Positions 63,383 through 64,000 of a stretch of 64,000 bases of DNA are shown here, piece by piece (position 1 is the first letter of the stretch; each line of letters opens with the position of its first letter). The position numbers and the translations under genes are program-made. The notes beneath the pieces were generated by a model. That model ran no database searches. It was not told where the DNA came from and was given only the letters and a program-made list of their open reading frames with translations. The stretch is from assembly GCA_030052745.1 (NCBI GenBank), contig JANBVO010000005.1, positions 62,001-126,000 on the forward strand. The letters run 5' to 3'. The stretch comes from Pleurostoma richardsiae. Its lineage: Eukaryota; Ascomycota; Sordariomycetes; Calosphaeriales; Pleurostomataceae.

Positions 63383-64000
63383 TTAGCCCTCGATCTCGTC
63401 GTCCCCCTGCTTTGCCTTCCACCGCGGGTCATCCCTGTCGTGCTCGACGACCTGGCCTGACGCCGACATCCTCCGCATCCGCACCGTCCCCTTGGCGGCC
63501 TTGGCCACGGAAGAGCGCGTCACCTTGGACGACTCGAGCGGCGGCACGTCGCTGTCCGGGTCCTCAGGCTCCGGGATCAGCAGGTCCTCCCTGACGCCGG
63601 GCACGTCCTCCGCGTCACCCGCGACGATGGCCGTGCTGGTGGCGGCTGCTTCTTCCTCCTCCTCCTCGTCGCCCACGGCCGTCTCGTCGCTGTACCCAGC
63701 ACTGAGGTCGTCCTCGTCCTCGTCCTCGTCGTCCTCGAGCGCCGCCGCCGGCCCGTCCCCCTCGACGATCATCCACGCCGGCACGGCCTGCATCGCGCCG
63801 ATGACGGCCAGCAGCCACCAGGCCGGGATGACGTACCCGCGCTGGACGCCCCAGGAGAAGGTGGCGCCCGTGACGGCGGGCCCGGAGGCGCGGCCGATGC
63901 CCGAGAAGGTGGTGGCGAAGCCGTTGAGGGTGCCGAGGATGCGCAGGGAGGGCGCCGAGTTGGTCAGCAGGATGGTGATGCAGGGGAAGCCGATGATGAC
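63383..64000 (-). CDS. Major facilitator superfamily transporter, C-terminal part (5' end outside window)
   Basis: The frame is open from the window edge at 64,000 to a TAA at 63,383-63,385, about 205 residues. The membrane part shows IIGFPCITILLTNSAPSLRI, LGTLNGFATTFSGIGRASGP and VIPAWWLLAVIGAMQAVPAW, the last two or three helices of a 12-helix MFS protein. The NGFATTFSGIGRAxGP pattern is typical of the fungal group related to yeast YCR023C and plant ZIFL transporters. The cytosolic tail of about 130 residues has long Asp/Glu runs and ends in a mixed basic-acidic segment. Substrate is unknown; drug or metal-chelate export is the usual guess for relatives. Confidence 0.82.
   Translation of the reverse strand, partial: VIIGFPCITILLTNSAPSLRILGTLNGFATTFSGIGRASGPAVTGATFSWGVQRGYVIPAWWLLAVIGAMQAVPAWMIVEGDGPAAALEDDEDEDEDDLSAGYSDETAVGDEEEEEEAAATSTAIVAGDAEDVPGVREDLLIPEPEDPDSDVPPLESSKVTRSSVAKAAKGTVRMRRMSASGQVVEHDRDDPRWKAKQGDDEIEG

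Overview
The window is nuclear DNA of a filamentous ascomycete (Pezizomycotina, most likely a Sordariomycete; the order cannot be fixed by eye). Evidence: short introns of about 50-215 bases with GTRNGT-type donors and CTAAC-like branch sites, no operons, GC-rich coding regions, and fungal-only families (GH76, LicD/Mnn4-like, DUF3807, Scm3 with a Cys-rich C-terminus, a KDEL receptor with a long tail). I recognise no rRNA, tRNA, transposon, virus-derived element or CRISPR array. One assembly gap (98 Ns) lies inside a 17-bp minisatellite near 39.8 kb. Exon joins below were placed by hand from splice signals and reading frame; no transcript was available.

Layout. 1-9 kb: C-terminus of an acidic protein, sorting nexin Snx4/Atg24, a LETM1/Mdm38 mitochondrial protein, a mitochondrial-type adenylate kinase and a short-chain dehydrogenase. 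10-19 kb: secretory-pathway and surface genes (GH76 glycanase, single-pass Cys-rich protein, KDEL receptor, LicD-family protein). 21-31.4 kb: kinetochore subunit Ame1/CENP-U, a twin-CX9C protein, ribosomal protein uS17 (Rps11) and the kinetochore scaffold Spc7/KNL1. 33.3-42 kb: a large unrecognised proline/alanine-rich repeat protein, Atg14, and two small conserved fungal proteins of unknown role. 43-50 kb: casein kinase II alpha, the centromere histone chaperone Scm3, and Atg6/Beclin. 51-64 kb: a DUF7025-type AAA ATPase, IMP dehydrogenase, an IQGAP (Rng2/Iqg1) and the C-terminus of an MFS transporter.

Two functional themes recur among otherwise ordinary housekeeping genes. Three centromere/kinetochore genes (ame1, spc7, scm3) lie within 27 kb. 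Atg14 and Atg6, subunits of the same PI3-kinase complex I, lie 10 kb apart, with Snx4/Atg24 further left. scm3 and atg6 are divergent and share a 513-bp promoter. Whether this is conserved synteny or chance cannot be judged from one window.

The least explained object is the 1,078-residue open frame at 33.3-36.6 kb with its long, probably spliced leader. It has N-terminal hydrophobic segments, a central region of coding tandem repeats with a period of about 132-135 bp, and a charged C-terminal block. I recognise no family for it.
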